64,000 bases of DNA from NCBI GenBank assembly GCA_914767715.1, contig OU612071.1, positions 16,610,948 to 16,674,947 on the forward strand, written 5' to 3'. Of the stretch, positions 40,734 to 53,818 are shown in pieces. The stretch's first letter is position 1. Each line of letters opens with the position of its first letter. The stretch is from Membranipora membranacea. Its lineage: Eukaryota > Bryozoa > Gymnolaemata > Cheilostomatida > Membraniporidae. The position numbers and the translations under genes were made by a program. Under the pieces are notes generated by a model. The model searched no databases. It worked only from the letters and a program-made list of their open reading frames with translations, and was not told the origin of the DNA.

Positions 40734-43700
40734 GGGGAGCTAATATTTTATATGAGATATGGGGACGTCATTGCGAACCTCAAAACGGAGTTTCAAGCGT
40801 TTCTAAGCGAGTAAAGATTTCTGCCCAATTAATGGCTAATTTCCCCAGGACCGGACTTCTCGATTTTTGTCGATCTCTTGCAAATTACCTCTATTGAATA
40901 CGCATCGTCACAGGGAGCTAATATTTTATAAGAGATATAGGGACGTCATTGCGAACCTCAACACAGAGTTTCAAGCGTTTCTTAGCGATTAAAGATTTCT
41001 GCCCTATTAATGGCAAATTTCCCCAGGACCGTACCTATCGATTTTTGTCGATTTCTTGCAAATTACCTCTATTGAATACGCATCGTCACAGGGAGCTAAT
41101 ATTTTATATGAGATATAGGGACGTCATTGCGAACCTCAAAACAGAGTTTCAAGCGTTTCTAAGCGAGTAAAGATTTCTTCCTAATTAATGGCTAATTTCC
41201 CCATGACCGTACCTATCGATTTTTGTCGATTTCTTGCAAATTACCTCTATAGAATACGCATCGTCACAGGGAGCTAATATTTTATATGAGAGATAGGGAC
41301 ATCATTGGAACCTCAAAACAGAGTTTCAAGCGTTTCTTAGCGAGTAAAGATTTCTGCCCAATTAATGGTTAATTTCCCCAGGACCGTACCTATCGATTTT
41401 TGTCGATTTCTTGCAAAACTCTTCGTTAGAATACGCATCGTCACAGGGAGCTAATATTTTATATGAGATATAGGGACGTCATTGTGAACCTCAAAACAGA
41501 GTTTCAAGCGTTTCTAAGCGACTATAGAATTCTGCCCAAATATTGGCTAATTTCCCAAGGATCGTACCTATCGATTTTTGTCGATTTCTTGCAAATTACC
41601 TCTATTAAATACGCATCGTCACAGGGAGCTAATATTTTATAAGAGATATAGGGACGTCATTGCAAACCTCAAAACAGAGTTTCAAGCGTTTCTAAGCGAA
41701 TAAAGATTTCTTCCTAATTAATGGCTAATTTCCCCATGACCGTGCCTATCGATTTTTGTCGATTTCTTGCAAATTACCTCTATTGAATACGCATCGTCAC
41801 AGGGAGCTAATATTTTATATGAGATATAGGGACGTCATTGCAAACCTCAAAACAGAGTTTCAAGCGTTTCTTAGCGAGTAAAGATTTCTGCCCAATTAAT
41901 GGCTAATTTCCCCAGGACCGTACCTATTGATTTTTGTCGATTTCTTGCAAATTACCTCTATTGAATACGCATCGTCAAAGGGAGCTAATATTTTATATGG
42001 GATATAGGGACGTCATTGCGAACCTCAAAACAGAGTTTCAAGCGTTTCGTAGCGAGTAAAGATTTCTGCCCAATTAATGGCTAATTTCCCCAGGACCGGA
42101 CCTATCGATTTTTGTCGATTTCTTGCAAAACTCTTCGATAGAATACGCATCGTCACAGGGAGCTAATATTTTATATGAGATATAGGGACGTCATTGCGAA
42201 CCTCAAAACAGAGTTTCAAGCGTTTCTAAGCGAATAAAGATTTCTTCCTAATTAATGGCTAATTTCCCCATGACTGTGCCTATCGATTTTTGTCGATTTC
42301 TTGCAAATTACCTCTATAGAATACGCATCGTCACAGGGAGCTAATATTTTATATGAGATATAGGGATATCATTGCGAACCTCAAAACAGAGTTTCAAGCG
42401 TTTCTAAGCGAGTAAAGATTTCTGCCCAATTAATGGCTAATTTCCCCAGGACCGGAGCAATCGATTTTTGTCGATTTCTTGCAAATTACCTCTATTGAAT
42501 GCGCATCGTCACAGGGAGCTAATATTTTATATGAGATATAGGGACGTCATTGCGAACCTCAAATCAGAGTTTCAAGCGTTTCTTAGCGTGTAAAGATTTC
42601 TGCCCAATTAATGGCTAATTTCCCCAGGACCGGACCTATCGGATTTTGTCGATTTCTTGCAAAACTCTTCGATAGAATACGCATTGTCACAGGGAGCTGA
42701 TAAATTATATGAGATATAGGGACTTCATTGTGAACCTCAAAACAGAGTTTCAAGCGTTTCTAAGCGACTATATAATTCTGCCAAATTATTGGCTAATTTC
42801 CCCAGGACCGTACCTATCGATTTTTGTCGATTTCTTGCAAATTACCTCTATTGAATACGCATCGTCACAAGGAGCTAATATTTTATAAGAGATATAGGGA
42901 CGTCATTGCAAACCTCAAAACAGAGTTTCAAGCGTTTCTTAGCGAGTAAAGATTTCTGCCCAATTAATGGTTCATTTCCCCAGGACCGGACCTATCGATT
43001 TTTGTCGATTTCTTGCAAAACTCTTCGTTAGAATACGCATCGTCACAGGGAGCTAATATTTTATATGAGATATAGGGACGTCATTGTGAACCTCAAAACA
43101 GAGTTTCAAGCGTTTCTAAGCGACTATAGAATTCTGGCCAAATATTGGCTAATTTCCCCAGGATCGTACCTATCGATTCTTGTCGATTTCTTGCAAATTA
43201 CCTCTATAGAATACGCATCGTCACAGGGAGCTAATAATTTATATGAGATATAGGGACGTCATTGTGAACCTCAAAACAGAGTTTCAAGCGTTTCTAAGCG
43301 ACTATAGAATTCTGCCAAATTATTGGCTAATTTCCCCAAGACCGTACCTATCGATTTTTGTCGATTTCTTGTAAATTACCTCTATTGAAAACGCATCATC
43401 ACAGAGAGCTAATATTTTATATGAGATATAGGGACGTCATTGCAAACCTCAAAACAGAGTTTCAAGCATTTCTTAGCGAGTAAAGATTTCTGCCCAATTA
43501 ATGGTTAATTTCCCCAGGACCGGACCTATCGATTTTTGTCCATTTCTTGCAAATTACCTCTATTGAATACGCATCGTCACAGGGAGCTAATATTTTATAT
43601 GAGATATAGGGACGTCATTGCGAACCTCAAAACAGAGTTTCAAGCGTTATTTAGCGTGTAAAGATTTCTGCCCAATTAATGGCTAATTTCCCCAGGACCG

Positions 43701-44843
43701 TACCTATCGAATTTTGTCGATTTCTTGCAAAACTCTTCGATAGAATACGCATTGTCACAGGGAGCTAATAAATTATATGAGATATAGGGACTTCATTGTG
43801 AACCTCAAAACAGAGTTTCAAGCGTTTCTAAGCGACTATAGAATTCTGCCAAATTATTGGCTAATTTCCCCAGGACCGGACCTATCGAATTTTGTCGATT
43901 TCTTGCAAAACTCTTCGATAGAATACGCATTGTCACAGGGAGCTAATAAATTATATGAGATATAGGGACTTCATTGTGAACCTCAAAACAGAGTTTCAAG
44001 CGATTCTAAGCGACTATAGAATTCTGCAAAATTATTGGCTAATTTCCCCAGGACCGTACCTATCGATTTTTGTCGATTTCTTGTAAATTACTTCTATTGA
44101 ATACGCATCATCACAGAGAGCTAATGTTTTATATGAGATATGGGGACGTCATTGCGAACCTCAAAACAGAGTTTCAAGCGTTTCTAAGCGAATAAAGATT
44201 TCTTCCTAATTAATGGCTAATTTCCCCATGACCGTGCCTATCGATTTTTGTCGATTTTTGCAAATTACCTCTATAGAATACGCATCGTCACAGGGAGCTA
44301 ATATTTTATATGAGATATAGGGATATCATTGCGAACCTCAAAACAGAGTTTCAAGCGTTTCTAAGCGAGTAAAGATTTCTGCCCAATTGATGGCTAATTT
44401 CCCCAGGACCGTACCTATCGATTTTTGTTAATTTCTTGCAAATTACCTCTATTGAATACGCATCGTCACAGGGAGCTAATATCTTATATGAGATATAGGG
44501 ACGTCATTGCGAACCTCAAAACAGAGTTTCAAGCGTTTCTTAGCGTGTAAAGATTTCTGCCCAATTAATGTCTAATTTCCCCAGGACCGGACCTATCGAA
44601 TTTTGTCGATTTCTTGCAAAACTCTTCGATAGAATACGCATTGTCACAGGGAGCTAATAAATTATATGAGATATAGGGACGTCATTGCGAACCTCAAAAC
44701 AGAGTTTCAAGCGTTTCTAAACGACTATAGAATTCTGCCCAAATATTGGCTAATTTCCCCAGGACCGTACCTATCGATTTTTGTCGATTTCTTGCAAATT
44801 AGCTCTATAGAATACGCATCGTCACAGGGAGGTAATATTGTAT
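40734..44843 (+). repeat. Weakly ordered subfamily B next to the gap
   Basis: About 23 units with many private forms: ACTTCTCGATTTTTG (40855 region), GCCCTATTAATGGC, a one-base loss in CATTGGAACC (about 41307), GCTGATAAATTATATG (about 42697) and GCGTTATTTAGCGTG. Neighbouring units at 43777 and 43955 share CTTCATTGTGAACC and AATAAATTATATG, a local one-monomer duplication. No HOR of more than a few units could be followed. Confidence 0.78.
41421..41437 (+). other. Possible CENP-B-box-like element (representative)
   Basis: CTTCGTTAGAATACGCA agrees with the mammalian CENP-B box consensus (YTTCGTTGGAARCGGGA) at 12 of 17 positions, but only part of the essential CGGG half. It occurs only in one subfamily B monomer type. 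Others with the same form: 43023-43039, 46225-46241, 47115-47131, 54048-54064 and 54938-54954; a CTTCGATAG form is more frequent. Could be chance in a repeated sequence. Confidence 0.2.
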
Positions 44844-46089
44844 ATGAGATATAGGGACGTCATTGCGAACCTCAAAAAAGAGCTTCAAGCGTTTCTAAGC
44901 GACTATATAATTCTGCCAAATTATTGGCTAATTTCCCCAGGACTGTACCTATCGATTTTTGTCGATTTCTTGCAAATTACCTCTATTGAACACGCATCAT
45001 CACAGGGAGCTAATATTTCATATGAGATATGGGGACGTCATTGCGAACCTTAAAACAGAGTTTTAAGCGTTTCTAAGCGAGTAAAAATTTCTGCCCAATT
45101 AATGGCTAATTTCCCCAGGACCGTACCTATCGATTTTTGTCGATTTCTTGCAAAATACCTCTATTGAATACGCATCGTCACAGGGAGCTAATATTTTATA
45201 AGAGATATAGGGACGTCATTGCGAACCTCAAAACAGAGTTTCAAGCGTTTCTTAGCGTGTAAAGATTTCTGCCCAATTAATGGCTAATTTCCCCAGGACC
45301 GTACTTATCGAATTTTGTCGATTTCTTGCAAAACTCTTCGATAGAATACGCATCGTCACAGGGAGCTAATATTTTATATGAGAGATAGGGACATCATTGC
45401 GAACCTCAAAACTGAGTTTCAAGCGTTTTTTAGCGAGTAAAGATTTTCCCAATTAATGGTTAATTTCCCCCAGGACCGGACCTATCGATTTTTGTCGATT
45501 TCTTGCAAATTACCTCTATTGAATACGCATCATCACAGGGAGCTAATATTTTATATGAGATATGGGGACGTCATTGCGAACCTCAAAACAGAGTTTCAAG
45601 CGTTTCTAAGCGAGTAAAGATTTCTGCCAAATTATTGGCTAATTTCCCCAGGACCGTACCTATCGATTTTTGTCGATTTCTTGCAAATTACCTCTATTGA
45701 ATACGCATCGTCACAGGGAGCTAATATTTTATATGAGATATAGGGACGTCATTGCGAACCTCAAAACAGAGTTTCAAGCGTTTCTTAGCGTGTAAAGATT
45801 TCTGCCCAATTAATGGCTAATTTCCCCAGGACCGGACCTATCGAATTTTGTCGATTTCTTGCAAAACTCTTCGATAGAATACGCATCGTCACAGGGAGCT
45901 AATATTTTATATGAGATATAGGGACGTCATTGTGAACCTCAAAACAGAGTTTCAAGCGTTTCTAAGCGACTATAGAATTCTGCCCAAATATTGACTAATT
46001 TCCCCAGGATCGTACCTATCGATTTTTGTCGATTTCTTGCAAATTACCTCTATAGAATACGCATCGTCACAGGGAGCTAATATTTTATA
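44844..46089 (+). repeat. Recurring subfamily B block, copy 1
   Basis: About seven units beginning with the ATG at 44844 (CAAAAAAGAGCTTC form). It includes TATTTCATATGAG (unit start 45021), a TATAAGAG unit, and a unit with a shortened AAAGATTTTCCCAATTAATGG (about 45440). The same order returns starting at 49114, 51070 and 52669; TATTTCATATGAG at 45021 matches 49291 (offset 4270). Confidence 0.78.
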
Positions 46090-47690
46090 TGAGAGATAGG
46101 GACATCATTGCGAACCTCAAAACAGAGTTTCAAGCGTTTCTTAGCGAGTAAAGATTTCTGCCCAATTAATGGTTAATTTCCCCAGGACCGGACCTATCGA
46201 TTTTTGTCGATTTCTTGCAAAACTCTTCGTTAGAATACGCATCGTCACAGGGAGCTAATATTTTATATGAGATATAGGGACGTCATTGCGAACCTCAAAA
46301 CAGAGTTTCAAGCGTTTCTAAGCGACTATAGAATTCTGCCCAAATATTGGCTAATTTCCCCAGGACCGTACCTATCGATTTTTGTCGATTTCTTGCAAAT
46401 TACCTCTATAATACACACATCGTCACAGGGAGCTAATATTTTATATGAGATATAGGGACGTCATTGCGAACCTCAAAACAGAGTTTCAAGCGTTTCTAAG
46501 CGAGTAAAGATTTCTTCCTAATTAATGGCTAATTTCCCCATGACCGTACCTATCGATTTTTGTCGATTTCTTGCAAATTACCTCTATAGAATACGCATCG
46601 TCACAGGGAGCTAATATTTTATATGAGATATAGGGACGTCATTGCGAACCTCAAAACAGAGTTTCAAGCGTTTCTTAGCGAGTAAAGATTTCTGCCCAAT
46701 TAATGGCTAATTTCCCCAGGACCGGACCTATCGATTTTTGTCGATTTCTTGCAAAACTCTTCGATAGAATACGCATCGTCACAGGGAGCTAATATTTTAT
46801 ATGAGATATAGGGACGTCATTGTGAACCTCAAAACAGAGTTTCAAGCGTTTCTAAGCGACTATAGAATTCTGCCCAAATATTGGCTAATTTCCCCAGGAC
46901 CGTACCTATCGATTTTTGTCGATTTCTTGCAAATTACCTCTATAGAATACGCATCGTCACAGGGAGCTAATATTTTATATGAGATATAGGGACATCATTG
47001 CGAACCTCAAAACAGAGTTTCAAGCGTTTTTTAGCGAGTAAAGATTTCTGCCCAATTAATGGTTAATTTCCCCAGGACCGGACCTATCGATTTTTGTCGA
47101 TTTCTTGCAAAACTCTTCGTTAGAATACGCATCGTCACAGGGAGCTAATATTTTATATGAGATATAGGGACGTCATTGCGAACCTTAAAACAGAGTTTCA
47201 AGCGTTTCTAAGCGACTATAGAATTCTGCCCAAATATTGGCTAATTTCCCCAGGACCGTACCTATCGATTTTTGTCGATTTCTTGCAAATTACCTCTATA
47301 ATACACACATCGTCACAGGGAGCTAATATTTTATATGAGATATAGGGACGTCATTGCGAACCTCAAAACAGAGTTTCAAGCGTTTCTAAGCGAGTAAAGA
47401 TTTCTTCCTAATTAATGGCTAATTTCCCCATGACCGTACCTATCGATTTTTGTCGATTTCTTGCAAATTACCTCTATAGAATACGCATCGTCACAGGGAG
47501 CTAATATTTTATATGAGATATAGGGACGTCATTGCGAACCTCAAAACAGAGTTTCAAGCGTTTCTTAGCGAGTAAAGATTTCTGCCCAATTAATGGCTAA
47601 TTTCCCCAGGACCGGAGCTATCGATTTTTGTCGATTTCTTGCAAAACTCTTCGATAGAATACGCATCGTCACAGGGAGCTAATATTTTAT
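46090..47690 (+). repeat. Subfamily B 5-mer HOR of 890 bp, two copies (second incomplete)
   Basis: The monomer pair with CTATAATACACAC recurs at exactly 890 bp (unit starts 46267 and 47157), and CTTCGTTAGAATACGC at 46225 and 47115. Unit starts 46267, 46445, 46623, 46801 and 46979 are followed by the same order at 47157, 47335 and 47513, after which the order changes near 47.69 kb. Confidence 0.82.
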
Positions 47691-49090
47691 ATGAGATATA
47701 GGGACGTCATTGCGAACCTCAAAACAGAGTTTCAAGCGTTTCTAAGCGAGTACAGATTTCTTCCTAATTAATGGCTAATTTGCCCATGACCATACCTATC
47801 GATTTTTGTCGATTTCTTGCAAATTACCTCTATAGAATACGCATCGTCACAGGGAGCTAATATTTTATATGAGATATAGGGACATCATTGCGAACCTCAA
47901 AACAGAGTTTCTAGCGTTTCTAAGCGAGTAAAGATTTCTGCCCAATTAATGGCTAATTTCCCCAGGACCGTACCTATCGATTTTTGTCGATTTCTTGCAA
48001 TTTACCTCTATTGAATACGCATCGTCACAGGGAGCTAATATTTTATATGAGATATAGGGAGTCATTGCGAACCTTAAAACAGAGTTTCAAGCGTTTCTAA
48101 GCGACTATAGAATTCTGCCCAAATATTGGCTAATTTCCCCTGGACCGTACCTATCGATTTTTGTCAATTTCTTGCAAATTACCTCTATAATACACGCATC
48201 GTCACAGGGAGCTAATATTTTATATGAGATATAGGGACGTCATTGCGAACCTCAAAACAGAGTTTCAAGCGTTTCTAAGCGAGTAAAGATTTCTTCCTAA
48301 TTAATGGCTAATTTCCCCATGACCGTACTTATCGATTTTTGTCGATTTCTTGCAAATTACCTCTATAGAATACGCATCGTCACAGGGAGCTAATATTTTA
48401 TATGAGATATAGGGACGTCATTGTGAACCTTAAAACAGAGTTTCAAGCGTTTCTAAGCGACTATACAATTCTGCCCAAATATTGGCTAATTTCCCCAGGA
48501 CCGTACCTATCGATTTTTGTCGATTTCTTGCAAATTACCTCTATTGAATACGCATCGTCACAGCGAGCTAATATTTTATATGAGATATAGGGACATCATT
48601 GCGAACCTCAAAACAGAGTTTCAAGCGTTTCTAAGCGAGTAAAGATTTCTTCCTAATTAATGGCTAATTTCCCCATGACCGTACTTATCGATTTTTGTCG
48701 ATTTCTTGCAAATTACCTCTATAGAATACGCATCGTCACAGGGAGCTAATATTTTATATGAGATATAGGGACGTCATTGCGAACCTTAAAACAGAGTTTC
48801 AAGCGTTTCTAAGCGACTATAGAATTCTGCCCAAATATTGGCTAATTTCCCCTGGACCGTACCTATTGATTTTTGTCGATTTCTTGCAAATTACCTCTAT
48901 TGAATACGCATCATCACAGAGAGCTAATATTTTATATGAGATATGGTGACGTCATTGCGAACCTCAAAACAGGGTTTCAAGCGTTTCTAAGCGAGTACAG
49001 ATTTCTTCCTAATTAATGGCTAATTTCCCCATGACCGTACCTATCGATTTTTGTCGATTTCTTGCAAAACTCTTCGATAGAATACGCATC
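47691..49090 (+). repeat. Mixed subfamily B monomers
   Basis: About eight units alternating GAGTAAAGATTTCTTCC and GACTATAGAATTC types without a clear local HOR. Marks: GTTTCTAGCG at about 47908, a one-base loss at GGGAGTCATTG (48060), CACAGCGAGC at about 48560 and GATATGGTGACG at about 48938. The first two recur exactly 7823 bp downstream. Confidence 0.75.
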
Positions 49091-50620
49091 GTCACAGGGA
49101 GCTAATATTTTATATGAGATATAGGGACGTCATTGCGAACCTCAAAACAGAGTTTCAAGCGTTTCTAAGCGACTATATAATTCTGCCAAATTATTGGCTA
49201 ATTTCCCCAGGACCGTACCTATCGATTTTTGTCGATTTCTTGCAAATTACCTCTATTGAATACGCATCATCACAGGGAGCTAATATTTCATATGAGATAT
49301 GGGGACGTCATTGCGAACCTTAAAACAGAGTTTCAAGCGTTTCTAAGCGAGTAAAAATTTCTGCCCAATTAATGGCTAATTTCCCCAGGACCGTACCTAT
49401 CGATTTTTGTCGATTTCTTGCAAAATACCTCTATTGAATACGCATCGTCACAGGGAGCTAATATTTTATAAGAGATATAGGGACGTCATTGCGAACCTCA
49501 AAACAGAGTTTCAAGCGTTTCTTAGCGTGTAAAGATTTCTGCCCAATTAATGGCTAATTTCCCCAGGACCGTACCTATCGAATTTTGTCGATTTCTTGCA
49601 AAACTCTTCGATAGAATACGCATCGTCACAGGGAGCTAATATTTTATATGAGAGATAGGGACATCATTGCGAACCTCAAATCTGAGTTTCAAGCGTTTTT
49701 TAGCGAGTAAAGATTTCCCAATTAATGGTTAATTTCCCCAGGACCGGACCTATCGATTTTTGTCGATTTCTTGCAAATTACATCTATTGAATACGCATCA
49801 TCACATGGAGCTAATATTTTATATGAGATATGGGGACGTCATTGCGAACCTCAAAAAAGAGTTTCAAGCGTTTCTAAGCGAGTAAAGATTTCTGCCAAAT
49901 TATCGGCAAATTTCCCCAGGACCGTACCTATCGATTTTTGTCGATTTCTTGCAAATTACCTCTATTGAATACGCATCGTCACAGGGAGCTAATATTTTGT
50001 ATGAGATATAGGGACGTCATTGCGAACCTCAAAACAGAGTTTCAAGCATTTCTTAGCGTGTAAAGATTTCTGCCCAATTAATGGCTAATTTCCCCAGGAC
50101 CGGACCTATCGAATTTTGTCGATTTCTTGCAAAACTCTTCGATAGAATACGCATCGTCACAGGGAGCTAATATTTTATATGAGATATAGGGACGTCATTG
50201 TGAACCTCAAAACAGAGTTTCAAGCGTTTCTAAGCGACTATAGAATTCTGCCCAAATATTGGCTAATTTCCCCAGGATCGTACCTATCGATTTTTGTCGA
50301 TTTCTTGCAAATTACCTCTATAGAATACGCATCGTCACAGGGAGCTAATATTTTGTATGAGATATAGGGACGTCATTGCGAACCTCAAAACAGAGTTTCA
50401 AGCGTTTCTTAGCGTGTAAAGATTTCTGCCCAATTAATGGCTAATTTCCCCAGGACCGGACCTATCGAATTTTGTCGATTTCTTGCAAAACTCTTCGATA
50501 GAATACGCATTGTCACAGGGAGCTAATAAATTATATGAGATATAGGGACGTCATTGCGAACCTCAAAACAGAGTTTCAAGCGTTTCTAAACGACTATAGA
50601 ATTCTGCCCAAATATTGGCT
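49091..50620 (+). repeat. Recurring subfamily B block, copy 2
   Basis: Same order as 44844-46089, starting with the unit at 49114. Offset to the next copy is 1956 bp (49114 to 51070, 49771 to 51727, 50179 to 52135). 1956 is 11 x 178 - 2, explained by one unit short by three (AAAGATTTCCCAATTAATGG, about 49710) and one long by one (GATTTTTTTGC, about 50654). Confidence 0.8.
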
Positions 50621-52219
50621 AATTTCCCCAGGACCGTACCTATCGATTTTTGTCGATTTTTTTGCAAATTAGCTCTATAGAATACGCATCGTCACAGGGA
50701 GGTAATATTGTATATGAGATATGGGGACGTCATCGCGAACCTCAAAACAGAGTTTCAAGCGTTTCTAAGCGAGTAAAGATTTCTGCCCAATTAATGGCTA
50801 ATTTCCCCAGGACCGTACCTATCGATTTTTGTCGATTTCTTGCAAATTACCTCTATTGAATACGCATCGTCACAGGGAGCTAATATTTTATAAGAGATAT
50901 AGGGACGTCATTGCGAACCTCAAAACAGAGTTTCAAGCGTTTCTTAGCGAGTAAAGATTTCTGCCCAATTAATGGTTAATTTCCCCAGGACCGGACCTAT
51001 CGATTTTTGTCGATTTCTTGCAAAACTCTTCGATAGAATACGCATCGTCACAGGGAGCTAATAATTCATATGAGATATAGGGACGTCATTGCGAACCTCA
51101 AAAAAGAGCTTCAAGCGTTTCTAAGCGACTATATAATTCTGCCAAATTATTGGCTAATTTCCCCAGGACCGTACCTATCGATTTTTGTCGATTTCTTGCA
51201 AATTACCTCTATTGAATACGCATCATCACAGGGAGCTAATATTTTATATGAGATATGGGGACGTCATTGCGAACCTTAAAACAGAGTTTCAAGCGTTTCT
51301 AAGCGAGTAAAAATTTCTGCCCAATTAATGGCTAATTTCCCCAGGACCGTACCTATCGATTTTTGTCGATTTCTTGCAAAATACCTCTATTGAATACGCA
51401 TCGTCACAGGGAGCTAATATTTTATAAGCGATATAGGGACGTCATTGCGAACCTCAAAACAGAGTTTCAAGCGTTTCTTAGCGTGTAAAGATTTCTGCCC
51501 AATTAATGGCTAATTTCCCCAGGACCGTACCTATCGAATTTTGTCGAATTCTTGCAAAACTCTTCGATAGAATACGCATCGTCACAGGGAGCTAATATTT
51601 TATATGAGAGATAGGGACATCATTGCGAACCTCAAAACTGAGTTTCAAGCGTTTTTTAGCGAGTAAAGATTTCCCAATTAATGCTTAATTTCCCCAGGAC
51701 CGGACCTATCGATTTTTGTCGATTTCTTGCAAATTACATCTATTGAATACGCATCATCACAGGGAGCTAATATTTTATATGAGATATGGGGACGTCATTG
51801 CGAACCTCAAAACAGAGTTTCAAGCGTTTCTAAGCGAGTAAAGATTTCTGCCAAATTATTGGCAAATTTCCCCAGGACCGTACCTATCGATTTTTGTCGA
51901 TTTCTTGCAAATTACCTCTATTGAATACGCATCGTCACAGGGAGCTAATATTTTATATGAGATATAGGGACGTCATTGCGAACCTCAAAACAGAGTTTCA
52001 AGCGTTTCTTAGCGTGTAAAGATTTCTGCCCAATTAATGGCTAATTTCCCCAGGACCGGACCTATCGAATTTTGTCGATTTCTTGCAAAACTCTTCGATA
52101 GAATACGCATCGTCACAGGGAGCTAATATTTTATATGAGATATAGGGACGTCATTGTGAACCTCAAAACAGAGTTTCAAGCGTTTCTAAGCGACTATAGA
52201 ATTCTGCCCAAATATTGGC
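50621..52219 (+). repeat. Subfamily B 9-mer HOR of 1599 bp, copy 1
   Basis: 1599 = 9 x 178 - 3, the three missing bases lying in AAAGATTTCCCAATTAATG. Paired marks: GTAATATTGTATATG before 50714 and 52313; units at 51070 and 52669; 51727 and 53326. Private base in this copy: CATCGCGAACC at about 50731. Edge coordinates are approximate. Confidence 0.83.
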
Positions 52220-53818
52220 TAATTTCCCCAGGACCGTACCTATCGATTTTTGTCGATTTCTTGCAAATTAGCTCTATAGAATACGCATCGTCACAGGGAG
52301 GTAATATTGTATATGAGATATGGGGACGTTATGGCGAACCTCAAAACAGAGTTTCAAGCGTTTCTAAGCGAGTAAAGATTTCTGCCCAATTAATGGCTAA
52401 TTTCCCCAGGACCGTACCTATCGATTTTTGTCGATTTCTTGCAAATTACCTCTATTGAATACGCATCGTCACAGGGAGCTAATATTTTATAAGAGATATA
52501 GGGACGTCATTGCGAACCTCAAAACAGAGTTTCAAGCGTTTCTTAGCGAGTAAAGATTTCTGCCCAATTAATGGTTAATTTCCCCAGGACCGGACCTATC
52601 GATTTTTGTCGATTTCTTGCAAAACTCTTCGATAGAATACGCATCGTCACAGGGAGCTAATAATTTATATGAGATATAGGGACGTCATTGCGAACCTCAA
52701 AAAAGAGCTTCAAGCGTTTCTAAGCGACTATATAATTCTGCCAAATTATTGGCTAATTTCCCCAGGACCGTACCTATCGATTTTTGTCGATTTCTTGCAA
52801 ATTACCTCTATTGAATACGCATCATCACAGGGAGCTAATATTTTATATGAGATATGGGGACGTCATTGCGAACCTTAAAACAGAGTTTCAAGCGTTTCTA
52901 AGCGAGTAAAAATTTCTGCCCAATTAATGGCAAATTTCCCCAGGACCGTACCTATCGATTTTTGTCGATTTCTTGCAAAATACCTCTATTGAATACGCAT
53001 CGTCACAGGGAGCTAATATTTTATAAGAGATATAGGGACGTCATTGCGAACCTCAAAACAGAGTTTCAAGCGTTTCTTAGCGTGTAAAGATTTCTGCCCA
53101 ATTAATGGCTAATTTCCCCAGGACCGTACCTATCGAATTTTGTCGATTTCTTGCAAAACTCTTCGATAGAATACGCATCGTCACAGGGAGCTAATATTTT
53201 ATATGAGAGATAGGGACATCATTGCGAACCTCAAAACTGAGTTTCAAGCGTTTTTTAGCGAGTAAAGATTTCCCAATTAATGGTTAATTTCCCCAGGACC
53301 GGACCTATCGATTTTTGTCGATTTCTTGCAAATTACATCTATTGAATACGCATCATCACAGGGAGCTAATATTTTATATGAGATATGGGGACGTCATTGC
53401 GAACCTCAAAACAGAGTTTCAAGCGTTTCTAAGCGAGTAAAGATTTCTGCCAAATTATTGGCAAATTTCCCCAGGACCGTACCTATCGATTTTTGTCGAT
53501 TTCTTGCAAATTACCTCTATTGAATACGCATCGTCACAGGGAGCTAATATTTTATATGAGATATAGGGACGTCATTGCGAACCTCAAAACAGAGTTTCAA
53601 GCGTTTCTTAGCGTGTAAAGATTTCTGCCCAATTAATGGCTAATTTCCCCAGGACCGGACCTATCGAATTTTGTCGATTTCTTGCAAAACTCTTCGATAG
53701 AATACGCATCGTCACAGGGAGCTTATATTTTATATGAGATATAGGGACGTCATTGTGAACCTCAAAACAGAGTTTCAAGCGTTTCTAAGCGACTATAGAA
53801 TTCTGCCCAAATATTGAC
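52220..53818 (+). repeat. Subfamily B 9-mer HOR of 1599 bp, copy 2
   Basis: Second tandem copy of the 1599-bp unit. Private changes here include GACGTTATGGCGAACC at about 52326. Agreement with copy 1 ends near 53.82 kb, where ATATTGACTAATTTCC with GGATCGTACC replaces ATATTGGCTAATTTCC with GGACCGTACC. Confidence 0.82.

Noticed and set aside
40382-40897. 171-codon open frame across the gap.
   Set aside because: About 67 of its codons are N; the frame is open only because unknown bases hide stops.
46408-46420. TATAATA in the CTATAATACACAC units as a promoter or TATA box.
   Set aside because: A two- to three-base variant of the ordinary unit in an A+T-rich window, with no transcript start, gene or termination signal nearby.
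52135-52458. Longest uninterrupted open frame in known sequence (107 codons), and many 62-84 codon frames in subfamily B.
   Set aside because: They begin at the ATGAGATATAGG of each unit and end at recurrent stops. Because 178 is not a multiple of 3, the frame changes every unit and cannot stay open. Repeat-derived chance frames.
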